From assembly GCA_964017185.1 (NCBI GenBank), contig OZ024878.1:1580501-1644500 (forward strand): a stretch of DNA of 64,000 bases. The letters are read 5' to 3'. Shown in pieces: positions 56,501 to 64,000 of this stretch. The position numbers were made by a program, and so were the translations under genes. Within the stretch, counting starts at the first letter, position 1. Each line of letters starts with the position of its first letter. The DNA comes from Rugalucina vietnamica (taxonomy: Eukaryota; Mollusca; Bivalvia; Lucinida; Lucinidae). The notes under the pieces were generated by a model. That model had not been told where the DNA came from, ran no database searches, and saw nothing but the letters and a program-made list of their open reading frames with translations.

Positions 56501-57755
56501 TTCATGATAGCTATATCCACGACAAACGTATATGAGACTACTTATGCATAGGAAAAGACATTTGATGCACTGGATCGTTCTAAAAAAAATGAAAAATAAT
56601 GATATGCATGTACGGTACTTGTTCCCCATACTTTTTATATTTGACATTACGAAAATATGCCCATGCAATATACAGAGATTTTTAAAGTTGTAAAAAATGA
56701 AAATTTTCATAAGAAAATTTTTGCTATTTTTCTTATTTTTGCTCAAAACATAGATTGTGGGTACACGTTAGAACCGCCTCGCCGAGGCGATTCTAACGAG
56801 TACCCACAATCTATGTTTTGGAGCAAAAATAAGAAAAATAGGTATACCCCTGTGAGCCCCACTTTTACTATATAAAAGTGGGGTTCAAGGGGGTATACTT
56901 GTCACGGACATGTTTTCCTGATGTTTTATATTTGATATATTATGAGCTCAGTATAACTCTTATACATGAATTCTCCCATATCATCAATTTTCATGATTGA
57001 TTATTTCATTCGATAGCACTGCAGGCTGGCGAAGGAATTTGAAGCTATGGTTCTAGATGATGACAGATTCGAGGTTGTCACTGAAACAGTCATGGGTCTG
57101 GTCTGCTTCAGGCTAAAGGTACGGTAATTGACTGATTTTCAACAGACAATATCGTATGCAGTTTCTGACTTACCAGGAACTCGTTATTTACATGTATATG
57201 GCAAGGTTTATATGAATCAAGTGTTGCTATGTGCTGTTTTAGAGAAGCTTGTGTATGAAAAGTATGATCAGCAGCTGGTGCATTCGTTACCAAAGTCCAA
57301 CACAAAACAATGGATGTGTGAAAACCAAAATGAGAAATAGGTACTGATGCAAACAGAACACAATAAGCTGAGTGAACATCCTACAAACCCAAAAGGTGCA
57401 CAAAGCCACAATTGTCGTTCTCTTTAATATTTGGCATCACAAAATATATAAAAAGATATGTGCTCCTTTATAACATCTAATTTAGGGAGCTAATAATAAG
57501 CGGAGAGTTAAAAAAAAACGTTATAATAAAGCAAAATCATCCAAGTTTATGGTCTCATTTCAGGGCGAAAACTTCCTAAGTGAGAAGCTGTACGATGAAA
57601 TCCTAGCAGATGCAAGAATATACCTAATACCCGCCATATCAGAGGATCTATATTTCCTCCGATTCGCCATTTGTGCAGAAAGAACAACTTCTGATGACGT
57701 CAAATTTTCGTTCAACGTCATCAAAACATGTGCAGACAGAATGCTCAAAGAATGA
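43118..57755 (+). CDS. Aromatic amino acid decarboxylase-family gene (12 exons), Asn192 type
   Basis: Group II PLP-dependent enzyme, cytosolic. All 12 exons join in phase with GT-AG introns into 475 codons, against about 480 in human DDC, and numbering matches DDC closely. Kept residues are the phosphate-binding Ser147-Ala148-Ser149, Thr246, Asp271, Ala273, the His302-Lys303 Schiff-base pair (NPHKW) and catalytic-loop Tyr332. The His192 that stacks on PLP in decarboxylases is Asn (GNSSVH at 191-196), as in insect aromatic acetaldehyde synthases. Residue 82 is Val where DDC has Thr. I therefore expect an amine- or aldehyde-forming enzyme acting on Tyr/DOPA-like substrates, with aldehyde synthase favoured. 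Plain tyrosine or DOPA decarboxylase is the alternative. Introns are long and transposon-filled. The start is the ATG at 43118; an AG just before it could be an acceptor for a 5' UTR exon. Confidence 0.93.
43556..43812 (+). mobile_element. Palindromic MITE copy 1 (intron 1)
   Basis: Ends ATTACGAAAACATGCCCATG and CGGACATATTTTCGTGAT. The interior holds ACATAGATTGTGGGTACA and its inverse around GGCGGTTCTAAC. The centre is partly rearranged. Confidence 0.75.
44066..44179 (+). CDS. Decarboxylase-family exon 2
   Basis: Codons 68-105, with [24 protein letters not shown] and GCIGFSW. Residues 82-84 are V-G-N. Confidence 0.93.
44481..44700 (-). mobile_element. tRNA-derived-type SINE (intron 2)
   Basis: On the minus strand it has a B-box-like GGGTTCGCGCCTCGCA, a conserved-looking core (GGTGGTTTTTCCCCGGGTAC, then TCCGGTTTTCGCC), GAAAGGGACGTAAAACTGAA and a poly-A tail (the T runs at 44481-44520 on plus). 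I recognise the core as a domain found in many molluscan SINEs. No separate A box was verified. Confidence 0.6.
44816..44935 (+). CDS. Decarboxylase-family exon 3
   Basis: Codons 106-145: [20 protein letters not shown], ending in the glycine-rich GPGGGVIQ before GTTTTG. Confidence 0.93.
45068..45347 (-). mobile_element. Palindromic MITE copy 2 (intron 3)
   Basis: Inverse orientation to copy 1. The centre is the palindrome GAACCGCCTCGGCGAGGCGG, flanked by inverted ACATAGATTGTGGGTAC arms. Confidence 0.8.
45507..45614. repeat. CRE-rich foldback element (intron 3)
   Basis: An inverted repeat with ends CCCAGCAGGCACATGACGTC and GACGTCATGTGCCCGCTGGG. About eight GACGTC/GACGT words occur in 108 bp, several as full TGACGTCA cAMP-response elements. 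Confidence 0.75.
45945..46020 (-). other. tRNA-like sequence (decayed tRNA or SINE head)
   Basis: The minus strand has an A-box-like GGTAGTATAATGGATAGCG, CGCTTAGCAATC in the anticodon region and a good T arm GCGGGTTCGAAACCCG. The acceptor stem does not close properly and the anticodon stem is poor, so this is a tRNA-derived relic rather than a confident tRNA gene. Confidence 0.45.
46183..46317 (+). CDS. Decarboxylase-family exon 4
   Basis: Codons 146-190: [17 protein letters not shown], the PLP phosphate-binding segment, to LVAYSSDQ. Confidence 0.93.
46590..47126 (+). mobile_element. PLE copy, short 5'-truncated (tandem unit 1)
   Basis: Starts inside the RT C-terminus (near TTACAGACGTATAGGATATA) and includes the stop region with the SECIS-like hairpin and the 3' UTR. 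It breaks off at GCGATACTTC, where the next PLE copy begins directly. Confidence 0.8.
47127..48415 (+). mobile_element. PLE copy (tandem unit 2)
   Basis: Directly follows unit 1 head to tail. It contains the C-terminal half of the RT, the 3' UTR and full RepA ending TTGTACCTTTTT. It lies in intron 4 of the decarboxylase-family gene. Confidence 0.85.
47141..47794 (+). CDS. PLE reverse transcriptase C-terminal half
   Basis: This is a 217-codon open frame from just after the YLDD box to the natural end ASDSMMAPT. It is nearly identical to residues 194-410 of the copy at 23536-24768. The palm motifs are missing, so it is inactive as a polymerase. Confidence 0.85.
   Translation: MVNQIYPPELQLNKANISDTEAPFLDLHLSVANGFVSSKIYDKRDDFDFDIVKFPFLDGDVPRRASYGVYISQLIRFARVCNHVTDFNARNKCLTAKLLQQGYRYHKLRKTFSKFYRRHYELISKYSVGLKTLLSEGLSEPEFYGDLVYKLKKLKGINDFSFQFGKIITRYRRIGYNLNVMRQSACLVFNPIMVDNYAAFFNCTPVGRASDSMMAPT
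48416..48676 (+). repeat. PLE tail RepA (tandem unit 3, diverged)
   Basis: A second, more diverged RepA begins at CTGTGGTGGTTCTTATTG immediately after the first ends, and finishes at TTGTACCTTTT. Confidence 0.8.
48677..49702. other. Intron 4 right part, no gene
   Basis: A block with GGGTCACTGAAGCC, ACCGCGGTATGG and CCCCTTTCTCATTAATATG (about 48762-48825) recurs at 50300-50370 and in part at 49940-50000, so it is a dispersed repeat. Confidence 0.5.
49703..49846 (+). CDS. Decarboxylase-family exon 5 (Asn192)
   Basis: Codons 191-238: [31 protein letters not shown] and GLIPFF. The second residue is Asn at position 192. Acceptor TTTTAAG and donor GTAAGT fit, and the exon length keeps numbering in register with DDC, so the substitution is not a splice-site artefact. 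Confidence 0.93.
50041..50092 (+). mobile_element. PLE 5' leader fragment (intron 5)
   Basis: TGTTGTGCCGTGTGGCGGCC and GTCTCCCCGTACATC match the leader found just after the pseudo-LTR of the full PLE (inverse of about 10100-10155). Confidence 0.6.
50883..50949 (+). CDS. Decarboxylase-family exon 6
   Basis: Codons 239-260 plus one base: [20 protein letters not shown], with Thr246. Confidence 0.92.
51266..51420 (-). repeat. PLE tail RepA, inverted and truncated (intron 6)
   Basis: A diverged RepA in reverse orientation directly upstream of a forward PLE copy. Confidence 0.75.
51437..52510 (+). mobile_element. PLE copy, decayed (intron 6)
   Basis: RT C-terminal half from CTAGGTACCTCGATGACC, then 3' UTR. 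RepA is missing, and the sequence ends in a poly-C slip and ACTGACCGTTCC. A UGA nonsense (near 51770) and indels break the frame. Its SECIS-like stem carries mismatches. Confidence 0.8.
51461..52136 (+). pseudogene. PLE reverse transcriptase C-terminal relic
   Basis: Same region as 47141-47794 but with a TGA after NDRNKC, a frameshift near 51820 and small deletions near 51960-52010. It ends in the usual ASDSMMAPT. Confidence 0.8.
52752..53104 (+). repeat. PLE 3' UTR end and RepA (intron 6)
   Basis: From the CACTACAGAAGCTGAGGGCG block to TACATGTACCTTTTT. It ends 56 bp before exon 7, so exon 7's acceptor region abuts PLE sequence. Confidence 0.8.
53161..53255 (+). CDS. Decarboxylase-family exon 7
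   Basis: Rest of codon 261 to 292: [20 protein letters not shown]. Asp271 (pyridine nitrogen contact) and Ala273 are kept. Confidence 0.93.
53396..53545 (+). mobile_element. Palindromic MITE copy 3, half element (intron 7)
   Basis: The left arm runs to the central AACCGCCTCGGCGG, where it stops; a T run of about 43 follows (53550-53592). Confidence 0.75.
53622..54886. mobile_element. DNA transposon relative with CAGTCTATAG ends, long form (intron 7)
   Basis: Inverted ends CAGTCTATAG and CTATAGACTG, flanked by CATA on both sides (53618-53621 and 54887-54890), give a 4-bp target duplication. A 100-bp block (about 54035-54140) is duplicated at 54378-54490. The 97-codon frame at 53807-54100 has no domain I recognise. 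The short form is at 58743-59318. Confidence 0.8.
54941..55008 (+). CDS. Decarboxylase-family exon 8 (PLP lysine)
   Basis: Codons 293-314 plus two bases: [20 protein letters not shown] with Lys303. The donor GTAATA is set by the next exon, which completes Trp315. Confidence 0.92.
55480..55710. repeat. Dispersed hairpin repeat (intron 8)
   Basis: Contains GCGCAGATCAGCTTCGCAG and its inverse CTGCGAAGCTGATCAGCGC, followed by a CCGAAATTTCAAGCTTCTAG block. Related to 13760-13930. The left end reads TGAGCCGCATCGTGAGAAAA, a type of end I recognise from bivalve genomes. Confidence 0.6.
55902..55992 (+). CDS. Decarboxylase-family exon 9 (catalytic loop)
   Basis: Completes codon 315 and runs to 345: [20 protein letters not shown]. 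The loop Tyr332 is present, so the plant-type Tyr-to-Phe switch to aldehyde synthase is absent. Confidence 0.93.
56258..56356 (+). CDS. Decarboxylase-family exon 10
   Basis: Codons 346-378: [20 protein letters not shown] and [13 protein letters not shown]. Confidence 0.93.
56644..56925 (+). mobile_element. Palindromic MITE copy 4 (intron 10)
   Basis: The fullest copy, with centre GAACCGCCTCGCCGAGGCG, both ACATAGATTGTGGGTAC arms, a TATATAAAAGTGGGG segment and both ends. Confidence 0.8.
57017..57118 (+). CDS. Decarboxylase-family exon 11
   Basis: Codons 379-412: [20 protein letters not shown] to GLVCFRLK. Confidence 0.93.
57564..57755 (+). CDS. Decarboxylase-family exon 12
   Basis: Codons 413-475 and the TGA stop: [36 protein letters not shown] possible polyadenylation signal AATAAA is at 58126, inside a MITE. 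Confidence 0.92.
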   Translation, partial: GENFLSEKLYDEILADARIYLIPAISEDLYFLRFAICAERTTSDDVKFSFNVIKTCADRMLKE

Positions 57756-58142
57756 TTTCATACACAAGCCGCTGATTGACATTGATGCATCACCCAAGAG
57801 GCTTCCTGGTTCAATGGAAAGCTTGCATATTGACACAGACAAGTAGACGTGCTATTGAGATCATGATGATATTATAAACATTTGAGATATATAGACCTAT
57901 GATTAATTATTGTAATTGCAGTCCTCAGTGTAAAATGTTTAGAAATGTATTTAAATTGTACCAGTTTGAATATCTAGCCAGCATACTCTACATATAACGT
58001 TCCATATTTCACAGTAGGGGAACGGAAATGAATAGACAGTTGCTACTGACCGGAAAGTCATGTCACTTGCGGTCATGTACAGTGGAGAATCGGTCACTTG
58101 CGGCATTGATTATTTGTTTACACCTAATAAAACGTTCTCTCT

Positions 58143-58305
58143 ACTGAGTGGCCACCTATTGGGAAAATAGCTGCTCATTCGGCTTACGAAATGTTTCATG
58201 GTATAAGTACCTGATTGTTAGTTTGGTTTTTTCCCACCTCGGTTTTTTGGAGTGGGAATCTTTTTCTGATTGCGCCTTTTCCTGATCTTTGCCTACTTGT
58301 ACCTT
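58143..58305 (+). repeat. PLE tail RepA, truncated, nested in outer MITE
   Basis: ACTGAGTGGCCACCTATTGG to ACTTGTACCTT; the first part of RepA is missing. Confidence 0.85.
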
Positions 58306-58742
58306 CTCAAATGCACGGAAAAGTAGTCAGGCCCGTTTTATTTGGATTATAGGTAAGTTACATATATGCAATCATTTTGACCACATGAACTTGCTATTTC
58401 ATCTCTTGCTTTCTATGAAATAGACCTTTGATCACTTGTTAATCATGGTTTGATAGGCGATTTTTGAAATTGTAAACACGAATAAAACATGTGTAAAGTA
58501 AAAAAAAAAACACCTGGAATTAAAAGCTTTAGTCACAAAATAGTAATACTTGCTGAGAAAATGAAACAAAATAGTTGCAAAACTGTCCAAGGATGCAAAA
58601 TATATGGAAAACATATAACACGTGTAAAACCCAAGATTTGTACAGTCACTTGCTTTGATGACGTAAAAAGCAAGTGACCGAGCGTCTATTGTACATTAAG
58701 CAAGTGACCGATCCTTCCACTGTACATTCGCAAGTGCCGTTA

Positions 58743-59318
58743 CAGTCTATAGACCAAGTGCCCCTGTATATTCTGGCAGTCCTAAAGTACATGGAGATAT
58801 ATATCAACACCCTGACAGCTTTATTTTTAAAATAAACACAATCTGCTCTACAGCATCAGATAAAACCATTGTCTGCCGTAAATCCGTGCATGTAACTGAA
58901 AGTTAGCAGAGGTGTTTTTTTTTTTTCAACTTGAAATGTGTAAGACCATAGATACATGTAACTGAGTTTTATTTTTGTTTAGTTTACTTATTTGCACCGT
59001 TACAAAAACACATTCTGAATCAGAGAGATTCACATTTTTTTCGACAGTCTAATCTGTGTCAACTACGATATCATGATACAGTTTATATCCAAACCCAGCA
59101 AGCAAAAACAACATAGAGCAACAATTTCTAAAACAATCAAACTAACTTGTTGCAGAGTAATTACCAAGCTCTGATATTGAAGCCAACATTTCCCAGTCAA
59201 ACAGGTTTAAACAACAAATAATGTCAGGCTGTTGATAAAAAAAAAAAAAAAAAAAAAAAATAGGAGAAAATTTATGGGCACAGATCTGTGCTCCTCGTAG
59301 GACTTAGTCTATAGACTG
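58743..59318. mobile_element. Short form of the CAGTCTATAG element
   Basis: Same ends as 53622-54886, flanked by GTTA on both sides (58739-58742 and 59319-59322). It lacks about 700 bp matching 53867-54567 of the long form, so it is a deletion derivative. Confidence 0.85.
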
Positions 59319-59460
59319 GTTACTTTCGTTCACTTCCGTTCCCCTACTGTGATACTTTAAACTGTTTAAATAAAGATAAACAGTAGATACACATTACTCT
59401 CTAGATGCACAATTGAAAAAGTAAGCAAATATCCTTTTGCTTTCCCATACTTAAATGCCA

Positions 59461-60032
59461 TTACTTTTGAATGTATCGTTTATAAAATTTCACAGACCGT
59501 TCTAAAGATTCTTCATATGAATACATTGGCGTGTAAGCCAGCAATGATTTTGCTTTGTCATATTTAAAACTATATGAATACAGCATCTGCTTTAAGCCTG
59601 GTATACCCATGCTGACGTTTATCTTCATAATAGGCGAAAGCATCCACAGTATAAAATAAACCACATGTAAAGGAATCAATAGTAGCCACATCGGCAGTTT
59701 GGAATTTTTCACAGGTATATCACAACCTTGTGCAAACGGAGCCAGTATTTCGTAACTGTCAGCACACGGGGTATCATCAACTGCGTAGTATACCTCCCCA
59801 TCGACATGGTTTTCAGTCTCTTCCACCCGCCCATTCCTCAGAGCTAGTTCAGCACAAAGGAACATCCAAGCCACATTGCCGGCGTATACCATCTGATGAG
59901 TAGCACTTTTGCAGTCAAACAAGTGCCACCCTCCGAATCTCTTGGCGAGTTTAAATGCTTTTGAAAATACTACAATGTCCTCTTCTCCATAGATTGTGAC
60001 TGGTCGTATAGCAACAGTTTTCAAATCATCAC
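59461..60032 (-). CDS. 3-beta-HSD-like exon 4
   Basis: Completes a Ser codon, then DDLKTVAIRPVTIYGEED, LFDCKSATHQMVYAGNVAW, the hydrophobic segment and the C-terminus SVKFYKRYIQK, with TAA at 59461-59463. Confidence 0.9.
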
Positions 60033-61764
60033 CTGGGGTAGTAAAGCATGTACTAGGCCTACATAATAAGACAAGCAAAGCGATATTCGAAAACATGGAA
60101 AAATGGATTGGCAACAAATATGAAATCAAAATTATAAGTTTCAGTTGGCGTATAACATAAATTTATATAAATCAATTAAATGTTCAAGCAATTCGAAGCA
60201 TTTTCGGAAAAAAAGCATTTAGTGAAAGATGTATGGTAGACTGGCCTTACATAACCTCATGTTTTTCTAAGATGCAAAAAGATAAAACAATGAAATCAGT
60301 AGAAGTCAAGCATGATCAAATACGAAAAAGTGTCAGAAAATGCTTACTATTTGCATTTATCACGATAGATTCGGCCCTTTGCTTTGATGTAGCATAGCCA
60401 TTGTGAAGGGGAACCCTGGCATGGCAGGTGTTAAATTCGGTCCCATCAATGATGTTGTATAGTCCCAACACGACGGACATACTGCTGCAGTAGATGAACC
60501 GCTTCACTCCCACCTCTTTACATACTTCTAATAAGGCTCATGTTCCTTTTGGAAAACAAAAGTTATGGCATATTCAAACACATACAGTTAGTGAAAATGG
60601 TGCTAGAAGTGCTACATGCGAGCAGATATTATATATGAAAGTATATAAAAAGTACAAAGTAAAGACTATCAACCAAATAAAGTATCATAAAATATAAACT
60701 TAAAACTGGAATAATTATGTTGCAAGATGTAGGTAAAAGTATAAAATAAAAAGAGGTAAAAACAAAGGAAACAAAAGATTAAGCAGATGGTTTGGTAAAC
60801 TATCTCACACATCTTTTGTTTCTTTATCTTGCAGCAATCTGTGCATTCTGTACCTACATGGCAATACTACTATAAGTGGCAAGTATAAACAAACTGTTCC
60901 AGTATATTTGCTACAGGGATACAATATAATAATCCTAGAAGTACCTTCAATGTTGACAAAACTCATTTTCTTTTCGTCTGGAAACATGGAATAGTCCACA
61001 ATACTGGCCAGATGGAATACTGACGCCACACCCCGACATGCTTTAGCTAGAAGTTCTCTGTCTGTTACACTGCCGTTAAATTGTATAACAGGCTTGGCAG
61101 AGGCGTAGTCTAGAATATAGAAATCCTGGATTTTTTTGGTGTCTCAGGGGCCGAAATAAGGCCCCATTCACAATGAAATTTATGTGACTTTTTCCAAAGC
61201 TGGAGAAAAAAAAATCTCAATCAAAGCTAAAAGCAATTTTAAAAAGTTCTTAACATGGTTAAATTCAATTGCTGCCGTTTGAAATGATGTGTAACTTTGA
61301 TACGAAGGTATCATTTAATGATTATATGCTGGATTACTATGTCAGGCGAAAATAATTTTCCCAATCAATAAAGCCCTAGGACCCCTTCCCGAAATTGCCA
61401 GAAAAATCCCTGGAAGAAAACTTTGTTTTATGTCTTGGTGTTTAAAATTTTTGTGCTGTTGGCGCCTTATGTATGTTTTCATATTTTTAGTTAAGTTTAG
61501 GTAACTGAGTGGCCACCTATTGGGAAAATAGCAGCTCATTCGGATTACGATATGTTTTCATGGTATAAGTACCTGATTACTAATTTAGTTTTTTCCCACC
61601 TCGGTTTTTGGAGAGGGAATCTTTTTCTGATTGCGCCTTTTCCTGATCTTTGCCTACTTGTACTTTTTTTTTTGGTATGTTAGTATCGTCTGCTTTATGC
61701 AAAAAAAAATAATCGAAATACACCATGTTATTACATATCATATAAATACATACGAGTACATAGC

Positions 61765-61811
<47 letters not shown>

Positions 61812-62133
61812 ATTATCATAGTTTGCAATCTATGTACCCGTATATTAGATCTTGCAAATGTAAAATTAAAAATGTTATGTCCCTAACATTTTTGCCCCTA
61901 ATCATTCATATGGCTAAACGTATGTGACATTTTATGATTGAAAAGAGCACATCCTTAACCAGAGGAAAAAGATCTACAGATACATTACCTAATTTGTTTT
62001 TATATGGCTTGATATCCAGTACTCGTACTTCCGTCACGTGAGGGGCACGTGTTTGCAGTAAACCAATCAAATGTTGTCCTAGGCACCCTCCACCACCAGT
62101 CACCAAAACAACGTTATCACCTGTCGATGTCAT
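59461..62133 (-). CDS. 3-beta-hydroxysteroid dehydrogenase-like gene (4 exons)
   Basis: NAD(P)-binding extended SDR of the 3-beta-HSD family. Four exons in phase 1 with GT-AG introns give 359 codons; the family usually has about 370. Visible are the Rossmann motif VTGGGGCLGQHL (residues 11-22), the catalytic pair Tyr154-x-x-x-Lys158 in YATSK (same numbers as in human HSD3B) and a hydrophobic C-terminal segment (LPMWLLLIPLHVVYFILWML), typical of membrane-associated members. It would oxidise a 3-beta-hydroxysteroid or a related sterol. A TGA sits at codon 106 if exon 3 begins at 60545; using the next AG, 9 nt on, removes it. Neighbouring decarboxylase gene is convergent. Confidence 0.9.
60348..60545 (-). 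CDS. 3-beta-HSD-like exon 3 (in-frame TGA near start)
   Basis: With the acceptor at 60546-60547 the exon starts G-T-stop-A-L-L-E-V-C, and the first two residues fit the family's conserved GT after the N-V/I-x block. The TGA is at 60538-60540. The alternative acceptor at 60537-60538 starts the exon at 60536 and drops three codons. The rest reads VGVKRFIYCSSMSVVLG and HNGYATSKQRAESI with the catalytic Tyr and Lys. Confidence 0.85.
60945..61109 (-). CDS. 3-beta-HSD-like exon 2
   Basis: Completes codon 49 (Asp) to codon 103 plus one base: YASAKPVIQFNGSVTDRELL, GVASVFHLASIVDYS, ending VNIE. Acceptor TATTCTAG, donor GTACTT. Confidence 0.88.
61422..61674 (+). repeat. PLE tail RepA (intron 1 of the HSD gene)
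   Basis: Nearly full RepA in plus orientation, antisense to the gene. Confidence 0.85.
61770..61807. repeat. (CA)n microsatellite
   Basis: About 19 CA units in intron 1 of the HSD gene. Confidence 0.95.
61989..62133 (-). CDS. 3-beta-HSD-like exon 1
   Basis: Codons 1-48 plus one base: MTSTGDNVVLVTGGGGCLGQ to DIKPYKNKL. Donor GTAATG. Confidence 0.9.
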
Positions 62134-62600
62134 CTAGTTGTTAAAGTTTAGAAAATCCTTAGAAAAAATCATTTAGACCTACAACTCTAGTACCATCAAA
62201 TATCAAAGTTTATATATAAATCTAGACATAGCATTGGTTAAAGTCAATCCGATTGTCTATTCAATTTCACTAAGAAGATTAAGTTGACACTAAAATTGCC
62301 TTTATCAATAAGTTAAGATAAAACGTTAAATGCATTGATGGACAGATGCAATCTCGGTGGAAAAGCCACGTTTCAACAGCCCAATATCAAATTATCAGCC
62401 GACTACACATTAATTTGCCGGTAGCCGTTTTTGTTTCCGATTGCACTAGTTCCTGAACGTTGCTTACTTTTACTCTTGCAAACCAAAAGGTGCAGATGTA
62501 ACAATTCGTTCCTCAGGTCATGTCCTGTAGACCACCGGCAAGTATCTCTGAGGTGTACATTAAAATGTATAGACTGGGTAGATCATTGGCGTATAAACAA
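62134..62600 (-). other. Upstream region of the HSD gene
   Basis: No gene is seen. It would hold the promoter, but no TATA box at a convincing distance was identified. Confidence 0.35.
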
Positions 62601-62684
62601 ATATTCTTTGGTTTGCGTAACGCCCCGGGGACATTTAAGAGGCTAATGGAGAGGTTTATGAGAGATTTATCAAAGACAAAATAA
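62601..62684 (+). pseudogene. Gypsy-type reverse transcriptase relic
   Basis: One frame reads IFFGLRNAPGTFKRLMERFM and then RDLSKTK before a stop. This matches the conserved F-G-L-x-N-A-P-x-T-F-x-R-L-M block of Ty3/gypsy RT. Nothing else of the domain survives nearby. Confidence 0.65.
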
Positions 62685-62689
62685 AAGAC

Positions 62690-64000
62690 ACACCTCATTG
62701 CTTATCGAAGTTTCCACCTGTGAAGATGCGTTAACTATATAGTTACGATTTAGAAAAGGACAACTGCATTCTTGAGTATATTTACAACTGCAAAATAATC
62801 TACAGATGCACCTGCAAAATGTTTGTGAAAATATTTATGTCCACTAACAGTAACAGTAACATTTTGATGAAAATCGAAACTAAATGAGTTCATGTTCAGA
62901 GATATTGAGTCTTCACCACGCCTAAAATGAATTCCTTTATATACAATGACGGGAAAAATGAACAGTGATAAGCTACCCTTCATATTCGGAAATTATGCGA
63001 TTTAAGATCTTAAAATAAGCTTCTTTATTTTTTGCTCAAGTAGGAGTTTGTAGGTGTTATAACTACATGTATAAGAAAGCTATTTTGAGTGAAACATATC
63101 CGGCCCTAAGTGATCATGCTTAAAAACGCAAACCACTTCAAGTGATCATATCTTATGTTGGTAATATATCCTCATAAATGCGTGCAGAGGCGGATATAAT
63201 GGTTTCACAGGCATATCCCGGGTATAACGAGATATCGTTGGCTGAGTGCTATTGTGTTCTATCTCCATTTTTCAAAATCTCAAGAAAATTGATTATATAA
63301 GTTTGAGACCCTCAAATAAGGTCAAAATGTTCATATTTAGAGTGAACATGCATTATGAACATGTCTTCCTGTCTAAATGAGCTAAATTTAAAAGAAATGA
63401 CAGTTAAAATGAAGTAATTTTAGAAAGAAAAATAGGAATTTTGTGTTTGGACATAGAACATTTTGCATAAAAATGTCCTTATTTTTCCATGACCCGGAGA
63501 TAGAACATTTTGGTGACCCAGATTCCATAGCAAGTAATTCAGCATTAGTGCAATAAAATATATATATAATCATTATCCAAAGGTAGCCTTTAAGACTGAA
63601 TACTAATTATAAATCTAGTTATCTCAATGCATCTTTTTATGTCTCTTTGTAGCTGTCCTAAATATCATATAATAAGTCCAACACAGAATGGAGCCAATGA
63701 CATAGTAGCATTTGACCGTGTGACCCAAAACGTCACGTGACTGAATTACTCCAAATGCAGACATCTCATTGGTCGAAATAAATAGAACAGTATCGCATTA
63801 CAATTTTGGGCCATTTTGGACTAACAACATCAAAGAACTGTTAATAACATAAAATCTAGGCAGAAATATCAACATCTGACTACACTAAGAGATAGAACAT
63901 TTGATTTCGATTCCAACGGTATATCACACTTAATATGACACAAAAATGGAGATGGGACAGTATAGCACTAAGCCGACGATATGTCCTCATTTGCTTTCTT
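62690..64000. other. Non-coding stretch, no gene recognised
   Basis: Short frames have no recognisable domain. A GAGATAGAACATTT sentence occurs near 63489 and again near 63890, suggesting an old duplicated repeat. Confidence 0.4.

Larger units (their letters stand above)
58010..59351. mobile_element. Outer MITE hosting two insertions, between the convergent genes
   Basis: Ends CACAGTAGGGGAACGGAA and TTCCGTTCCCCTACTGTG are inverted. Repeated GTCACTTGCGG/GCAAGTGACC words lie near both ends. A RepA fragment (58143-58305) and a CAGTCTATAG-type MITE (58743-59318) are nested inside. Confidence 0.75.

Noticed and set aside
60538..60540. Selenocysteine reading of the UGA in the 3-beta-HSD-like gene
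   Set aside because: The site is not a cysteine in the family and the gene has no visible SECIS downstream; nonsense or shifted splicing is simpler.

Overview
The window looks like genomic DNA of a bivalve mollusc. The reasons are spliced animal genes, abundant Penelope-like retroelements of the N-terminal-endonuclease (Naiad) type, an LTR retrotransposon whose remaining pol order suggests the Gmr1 type, many MITEs, and several repeat families of a kind common in mollusc genomes. Species cannot be fixed by reading alone. Gene density is low. Most of the window is transposon-derived or has no recognisable gene.

Layout. 1-13456 (minus strand) is a tandem array of a Ty3/gypsy-type LTR retrotransposon with a Penelope-like element (PLE) inserted inside its coding region. 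Reading 5' to 3' on the minus strand: LTR, primer site, gag-protease, PLE, reverse transcriptase, polypurine tract, shared LTR, primer site, gag-protease, PLE again, running off the left edge. 14599-15919 is a MULE-like element with a 10-bp target duplication. 18262-20218 is a large inverted repeat with arms of about 0.8 kb. 20265-22465 holds a Harbinger transposase fragment and a tandem-unit repeat. 23542-25389 is a second, 5'-truncated PLE with an open reverse transcriptase. 25390-42690 holds foldback elements, MITEs, microsatellites, two non-LTR retrotransposon remnants and tandem-repeat elements.

Two host genes lie at the right, convergent. The first (plus, 43118-57755) is a complete 12-exon group II PLP-dependent aromatic amino acid decarboxylase-family gene of 475 codons. 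Its introns carry several PLE pieces, four copies of a palindromic MITE, a SINE and a CRE-rich foldback. The second (minus, 62133-59461) is a 4-exon 3-beta-hydroxysteroid dehydrogenase-like gene of 359 codons. Nested MITEs separate their 3' ends.

Main points for a second look: (1) the PLE open frame is interrupted only by UGA codons, three of them, at positions where PLE proteins carry conserved cysteines. A SECIS-like hairpin overlaps its stop codon, so selenocysteine recoding is likely. (2) The decarboxylase-family gene has Asn where decarboxylases have His192, the signature of insect aromatic acetaldehyde synthases, with the catalytic-loop Tyr332 and Lys303 kept. (3) The steroid dehydrogenase gene has an in-frame UGA just after an exon 3 acceptor, and a second AG 9 nt downstream would remove exactly that stop.
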